Positions 9,474-14,013 of a stretch of DNA of 14,013 nt are shown piece by piece. The translations under genes were made by a program, and so were the position numbers. The number at the start of each line of letters is the position of its first letter. The stretch's first letter is position 1. The notes under the pieces are model-generated. The model did no database searches, was not told the DNA's origin, and saw only the letters and a program-made list of their open reading frames with translations. Origin of the DNA: Auxenochlorella pyrenoidosa (Eukaryota; Chlorophyta; Trebouxiophyceae; Chlorellales; Chlorellaceae); the NCBI GenBank assembly GCA_001430745.1, contig KQ481983.1:1316930-1330942 (forward strand). The letters are read 5' to 3'.

Positions 9474-11780
9474 ATGGCCGGAAAAGAGCTCGGCCGTCGC
9501 GAGGCGTGGTGCCTTGCAGCTGGAACGGTGCTTCTTAATGCGCTGGTGACTCTGTGCATCGTTGGCGTGGCGCTGCCCCGGGCAGGCAGCCACGGCAGTG
9601 CCGCCGGGGCGGGCGCCGGCCTGTTTGCCGGCGGTGCCGCTGCCAGTGGCTCTCACTCCCGCAAGCTGCAGCAGGTATCTGGGTCCGCAGTGGCACAGAA
9701 TGTATGTGGGGAGGGTGCTGCGTGTGTCCCATGCCTGGAGCAATCCAGGCTGATGCAAGGGCGGCCGCTGCAAAACAAGTGGCCGATGGCGCACGGCAGC
9801 TGCTCGGTATCGCCAGCTTTCCTGCCTAGTGCAAGGGCCAGCTCTCACGATGCTGTCCTGCTCCTGACCAGTAGAAAGGCTGGGCATAGAACCAGACTTG
9901 ATGCGTCTCATGTTTTGTTTGGGTCGGGGCAGGCCCTGCCTCGTGGGTGCTGCTTTCATTCTGCTGGGGCTTCTGCCACCGGCAGCGGCCTGCTTCATTT
10001 GTTGCCACAGACCGCACTAACCTGCTGCTGCACCAACCCTCATGCAGATTTTTGCTGAGATCGATCCAATGTTCATGGTTAGAAGCCGGGATGGGTTTGC
10101 CAGACTATGGCATGGGTGGCTTCCCTGATGCATGGCTGGGCCGGGGTGGCAGCTGGCTCTGCTGGCAGTGCTGCCCACCTCAGCTCTCAGCCTGTGGGAG
10201 GCAGGGACCCCTGGCATGCTTGGTCGCGTCGCCCTGGGTGGTATGCCGCCACCCGGCATCCCGCCCAGGCCGCCTGCCCAATCGTTTCCCATGCTGATTC
10301 CCTGTCTGCCCCTCCCCTCTGCACAACACCACTGCTGCTGTACAGGCGTGGAGGGCTTCCGTGTTCGACCCCAACTTTGCCGTGTCCACATCCTCCAACA
10401 CCATCACCATCACCAAGAAGGTCCGCTTCCTGGGTACGTCGTGCTGCCGCTGCCTCGATGCTTTTTTTTTTTGTATTGCACGTGCTCTGCTGCCCTGAGC
10501 CTGAGGGTCGCTATCCAAAATACGCCGAGCGATGCGCCTCCTGCACACTGTCCTGATGGCCGGGGCCCTCTCTTGCCTGCTGGTGCCGCATGAAGCATCC
10601 CATACACGCCTGCCGCCAGCGCTGATGCGGGGTTATGCCGCATGTGCGGCCGCAGCACCTTATCCCTTGACATGCTGTTCCCGCTGTTACCCCTGCTCGG
10701 TCTGCAGGCGGCCTGGAGGTGGTTGCTAAGTGAGAGCGGACAGGGGCAGGATAGGGGAGACTAGGAGAGCCGGGGTCTGCTCAGCAAGGGCTCAGCGCAC
10801 CCAGCGTGGGCGTCTGCAGGCAGCCTGAACGCGCCTGGCCACATGCTTTCACGAGCTCCACGGCGCCGCCATACCTTGCATGTATCCTGTTCTCCAGGAG
10901 GCAAGACGGCTCAATCAGCCACCACCAGCTGAATCGGACAGCTCTCATGCAGCTGTCCATCCCCCCGCCTGCGCAGCTGCCCGACCTAGTCCGCTGCCGC
11001 GCAGGCTCCCCCCCAACCAGCCCTCACTGCCGCCTGCCCCCCCTCCCGCTGGAAACTGGCATCCCCGCCCGCAGCTCTGCCGACTTCACCCAGAGCAAGG
11101 TCACCCTGAACGGCGGCTCTCTGACCACGGCGGCCGGCGCCTCTGTCACCCTGGGCACCACCTCGACCGGCAAGCTGTCTGTGACGCCCGGCAGCCTGGA
11201 GCTGATCGCAGACAAGGCGACCGTGACCAGCCTGACCGTGGGACGGGTGGGCGCCGCCACGCGTGAGTGAGGGGGTGGTGGGGTGGGGTGGGAGTGGGTG
11301 GATGGGTGGGGGTGTGGGTGGTGTGTGTGTGTGTGTGTTAAGAGGGGAGGGGGGGGCGCCGGGGTGTTTCTGCGCACATGCCTGGCATGGAAGGACCCCG
11401 CCCCGGCGGGTGGGAGCTTGGGGCACCACAAAGGCATCCGGCCCCACTCCTGGGAGGGCATCTATCCATAACGAAGGCCGTGCAGCACTGACTGCAGCCC
11501 TGCGGCAGCAGGAGAGCAAGGGGTGTGGAGCGTGCGCGGTGCGCGTGGCGGCATGCGCCCCTGCCCCCGCCCATAAGCGCGTGGCCCGGCCCGCACCTCC
11601 AACCCCTGCTGCCCGCTCCGCCTGATCCCCCGCAGAGTCTGGCACCGTGATGAAGGTGTATGGCAACATCCAGGTCGGCAACGACGGGGGGGCCCGCCGT
11701 ACGCCGATCGGACCGTGATCTACCCCGGGTGCGCTGCATGCGCGCGGGGTGCGCGTCACAAGAGTGCGGTGGCGCGGCAT

Positions 11781-11811
<31 letters not shown>

Positions 11812-12558
11812 CCGTGCCGCAGTTCGCGCACTCTCCTCTGAGGTTACTGGCTCGGGGCCCGGGCTGGGTGCAGGAAGTCGTCCATGTCTTGGGCCGGCCC
11901 CAGCGGCGTGCTGGCCAAGGCCTGGCTGGGCAAGGCCGCCGACGACCCCGCCACCAAGGAGCAGCTCAGCGTCTTCGGCACCACCACGCTCGGCTCGGCC
12001 ACCCGCGGTGAGCTTCAGAGTTTGATGGCTGGCGTGACGGGCAAACCCGCATGTCGGGCGTGCAGCCCTGGTGGGGGAGGCCTCCCAAGGACGCGCAGTG
12101 GCCCATCCATGACGGCACGAGGCGAGCAGACACCGTCACCACAGGCAGCAGCCGTGCCGATGGCCCCCAGCACGTCGCTGCCACACGTGCCCTGCTGCAG
12201 ACGCGCCTGAGGGGCAGCTTGTGGCGCGGGTGTATGGCAACATCCAGCTCGGCAAGGTGAGGCTGCCAGAGGAGCTTGCTTGCTTTTTGGGGCTGGAGCT
12301 GTCCCTGTTTGATGTGCAGTCTCAAAGAGCGGCTGCTGCTAGTGGTGTGCGGTGACGAAAGCGAAAGGACCTGCTTGCCAGACTCATCCGGCAGGCTGTG
12401 CCACATACATCGAGCACCTCCAGTCTTCTGTCCCTGCCCACTGTTCCCCGGCCCACATGTGCTGCTTGTTGGCCCGCTGTGCAGCCCGCCAGCGGCACCG
12501 GCGACATCATCGACCGCACCACGGTCAGTGGGGGGAGGGTCGCCAGTGCTATTGCCGC

Positions 12559-12591
<33 letters not shown>

Positions 12592-13127
12592 CTGGTCCCT
12601 TCCGGGCTCTGCACTGCTTGCTGGCAGAGACATAGGCGCACCTGTCAGGCGCATGCATCTTGTAGCCTGTCCCCACTTGCCGCTGACCTGTGCTTCCCAG
12701 CCTGCCCACCCTCTGCACAGATCTACCCGGGCAAGGTCTCCTGCAGCTGGGCCGGCCCCGCGGGCAAGAAGCAGCTGGCCAAGGCCTACATTGGCAAGGT
12801 GAGCACGGCAGCATTGGGAAGCTGCGCTCCAGCCACCCTGGCGTATGGCAGCACCAGAGACGTGCGCCCCAGGCTTCCCCAGGCACCCACGCTGGTCTCT
12901 TTCCGCTGCGCCCTTGTTGGACCCCATGCTCAGCTGGGGGCTAGCCGGGCGCATATGGCTGCGGGCCCCACGCGCGCATCGCCCTGCAACCCTTGCCCCG
13001 CCCATCGCAGGCCTTTGACGATGCCCAGACCAAGGACCAGCTGAGCGTGTTTGGCTCCGCCACCCTGGTGACCAGCCGCACCAAGCCGTTTGTCTTCAAC
13101 AGCACCGGCTTCTACCTGCAGAACTGA
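9474..13127 (+). CDS. Membrane-anchored beta-repeat protein, about 348 aa, 11 exons, apparent frameshift in exon 6
   Basis: Exons: 9474-9674, 10048-10077, 10346-10433, 10708-10729, 11075-11262, 11636-11728, 11874-12007, 12201-12256, 12485-12523, 12721-12798, 13011-13127. ATG 9474 has A at -3 and G at +4. Residues 1-67 hold a basic start (MAGKELGRREAW), one hydrophobic helix at about 11-35 (signal anchor or signal peptide) and a Gly/Ala/Ser linker. The rest is Thr/Ser/Val/Gly-rich with many short beta units such as KVRFLGGLEV, KVTLNGGSL, KVYGNIQV and QLSVFGTTTL. The C-terminal half is an imperfect tandem duplication: VYGNIQVG / IYPGKSSMSWAGP / KEQLSVFGTTTL against VYGNIQLG / IYPGKVSCSWAGP / KDQLSVFGSATL. 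All joints are in phase except within exon 6, which is 93 nt where 94 are needed. I do not recognise the family; a cell-surface or wall-side beta solenoid is inference. Confidence 0.7.
10708..10729 (+). other. 22-nt microexon (exon 4 of the beta-repeat gene)
   Basis: The acceptor tcggtctgcag precedes 22 coding bases, followed by the donor gtgaga at 10730. It enters in phase 1 and leaves in phase 2, linking KKVRFLG to NSADFTQSK through GLEVVA. Skipping it would shift the frame (22 is not a multiple of 3). The added residues complete a beta unit, VRFLGGLEVVA, matching the pattern of the other units. Confidence 0.65.
11271..11338 (+). repeat. G-quadruplex-prone tract and (GT) run just after a 5' splice site
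   Basis: Starting eight bases past the donor at 11263 there are at least six runs of three to five G separated by one to four bases. A GT dinucleotide run follows at 11321-11338. All of it is in intron 5 of the beta-repeat gene, on the coding strand, so the RNA would carry the G tracts. Confidence 0.8.
11686..11692 (+). other. Seven-G run carrying an apparent one-base deletion
   Basis: Before the run, the frame reads VMKVYGNIQVGND, matching VYGNIQLGK in the second repeat. After it, the matching sequence YADRTVIYPG (compare IIDRTTIYPG) is in another frame, and the current frame hits TGA at 11716-11718. One more base around the G run would join them and would also restore the exon's expected length of 94. 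Read error or a real lesion cannot be told apart here. Confidence 0.7.
11781..11813 (+). repeat. (CTGC)8 tetranucleotide microsatellite
   Basis: Eight perfect copies of ctgc plus one base lie in intron 6 of the beta-repeat gene (11729-11873). No stop or coding signal depends on it. Confidence 0.95.
12561..12591 (+). repeat. (GCCA)7 tetranucleotide microsatellite
   Basis: Seven perfect copies of gcca plus gcc lie in intron 9 of the beta-repeat gene (12524-12720). The unit is not the complement of the ctgc repeat in intron 6. Confidence 0.95.
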
Positions 13128-13147
13128 GTAGCTGAGCAGCCAGCTGA

Positions 13148-13167
13148 GGGGCCGCATGCGCGGCCCC
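13148..13167. repeat. Perfect 8-bp hairpin 20 bases past the stop codon
   Basis: ggggccgc and gcggcccc flank the 4-base loop atgc. In the mRNA it would form a very stable stem-loop right after the TGA at 13125-13127. Its role is unknown. Confidence 0.75.
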
Positions 13168-13312
13168 GCCCGGTCAGTTCCGGCTTGCTTGGAGGTGCGG
13201 CGAGTAGGCCGGTGCGGCGGCATGGGCCTGCTGCCCAGGCAGCCGCCTGCTGCCTGAGTCGCGGCTGCCCAGTCCTGTCTCACGGCACGACGAGGAGAGC
13301 TGGGTGTGTGCA

Positions 13313-13333
13313 GCCCGTGCCAATTGCACGGGC
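13313..13333. repeat. Perfect 8-bp hairpin in the 3' region
   Basis: gcccgtgc and gcacgggc flank the loop caatt. It lies 186 bases past the beta-repeat stop, between two convergent genes. It may be a 3' UTR structure or chance in GC-rich DNA. Confidence 0.7.
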
Positions 13334-13639
13334 ACCTGAGTTGACCACAACTGCTTGAGTCTTGCCCAGCCCACCACCTCAAAGTTCTTGCCCCTTGTTG
13401 CTCTTCATTCATCCTGTGTTCACTGCTTGCCCTACACCACTCTGTCTCTACCTTGGTGCTGCAGCTCCCCTCTTTGCAGTGGCTGTTGCGGCCCGCTCTT
13501 TGTGAGGCTTGCTGCAGCTGTGCTGTTACTTTGCGATGAGTAGCAGGAATGCACGGTTGAGCAGGCCAGGTCGGCATCAGCGTGCAGGCCAGGCTAAAGT
13601 TGAGCGTCAGGCACGCCGCCCTCATGCCAGCCCACAGGC

Positions 13640-14011
13640 TCAGCTGCCTCCTCGCTCCACCACGTGCCCGCTCGCGAGGTCCAGCCCTCCAATGCCCGCC
13701 ACCACCGCCGCCACACGATCCTCTGCCGCAGCGCCCAGCGCGCCTTCCGCCCCGGCTGCCGCAGCGCCTCCGCCGCCGGGCCCGCCAAGCGGGGCGACAG
13801 CCGCCAGGTCTGCCAGCCGCACAGAGGGCACCCCCGAAAGGCCCTCTGCCTGCCGGTAGTGCTCGATTGCAGGCAGCACCCCCACTGCAGGCACCCAGTA
13901 CAGGCGCGGCCGGCTGCCGCTGCCGCCAGGGGCCGCCAGGCCTACCGCCAGCGGCGAGGGTGCCGCTGCTGCCGCGCTGCTGCTGGCCGGCCCGTCGGCG
14001 CCTGCGGACAT
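13640..14011 (-). CDS. Unidentified coding region at the right edge (possible N-terminal or terminal exon)
   Basis: An open frame runs from ATG at 14011 to TGA at 13640, 123 residues. It opens MSAGADGPASSSAAAAAPSP and has a non-repetitive core, RPRLYWVPAVGVLPAIEHYR then GLSGVPSVRLADLAAVAPLGG, which looks like real protein in this genome. An Ala/Gly-rich stretch and VVAGIGGLDLASGHVVERGGS follow. The ATG sits two bases from the window edge, so it may be internal to a longer protein with exons outside. No domain is recognised. It converges on the beta-repeat gene. An alternative is chance open frame in GC-rich DNA, or splicing away before the TGA. Confidence 0.45.
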   Translation of the reverse strand: MSAGADGPASSSAAAAAPSPLAVGLAAPGGSGSRPRLYWVPAVGVLPAIEHYRQAEGLSGVPSVRLADLAAVAPLGGPGGGGAAAAGAEGALGAAAEDRVAAVVAGIGGLDLASGHVVERGGS

Positions 14012-14013
14012 AA

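Larger units (their letters stand above)
13128..13639. other. Convergent 3' region between the beta-repeat gene and the right-edge gene
   Basis: No coding exon is supported. The stretch should hold the 3' UTRs of two convergent genes. I saw no TGTAA on either strand. Two perfect GC-rich hairpins occur: 13148-13167 and 13313-13333. Confidence 0.5.

Noticed and set aside
10380..10420. His-rich peptide (HHHHH) in one frame
   Set aside because: It is the wrong frame of the coding sequence for NTITITKK in exon 3 of the beta-repeat gene.
10462..10472. Run of 11 T as a Pol III terminator
   Set aside because: It lies in an intron of the beta-repeat gene and no A/B box or small RNA gene precedes it.

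Overview
This is nuclear DNA of a GC-rich green alga, most likely a Chlorella-like trebouxiophyte. The reasons are multi-exon genes with short GC-rich spliceosomal introns, Ala/Gly-rich proteins, very frequent CAG/GCAG acceptors, the chlorophyte polyadenylation pentamer TGTAA, and eukaryotic families (a TLC membrane protein and a NudC-type CS-domain co-chaperone). No bacterial operon, prophage, CRISPR array, rRNA, tRNA or intact transposon was seen. The organism is an inference; only the style of the DNA is visible.

Layout. (1) At the left edge, the last exon (130-285, +) of an unidentified protein. (2) A convergent seven-exon gene on the minus strand (1109-3491) for a complete 270-residue TLC (TRAM-LAG1-CLN8) membrane protein. 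The two 3' ends share a palindrome that reads TGTAA on both strands. (3) About 0.47 kb of divergent promoter, then an eight-exon plus-strand gene (3964-8963) for a 1227-residue protein. It joins an N-terminal TPR clamp, a long Ala-rich helical middle, an acidic linker and a C-terminal NudC-like CS domain. (4) An eleven-exon plus-strand gene (9474-13127) for a membrane-anchored, beta-rich repeat protein of about 348 residues that I could not assign to a family. It has a 22-nt microexon, an internal duplication and an apparent one-base frameshift at a G run. (5) At the right edge, the start of an unidentified minus-strand coding region (13640-14011).

I built the gene models by hand from splice sites, reading phase, protein homology and internal repeat alignment. 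Every exon joint keeps the frame except the single G-run site in gene 4. Three of the 23 inferred introns begin with GC instead of GT, each at a CAG|GC junction. The genes are ordinary eukaryotic neighbours and do not look like one pathway. The strongest candidates for something undescribed are the TPR-solenoid-NudC architecture and the short-repeat beta protein.
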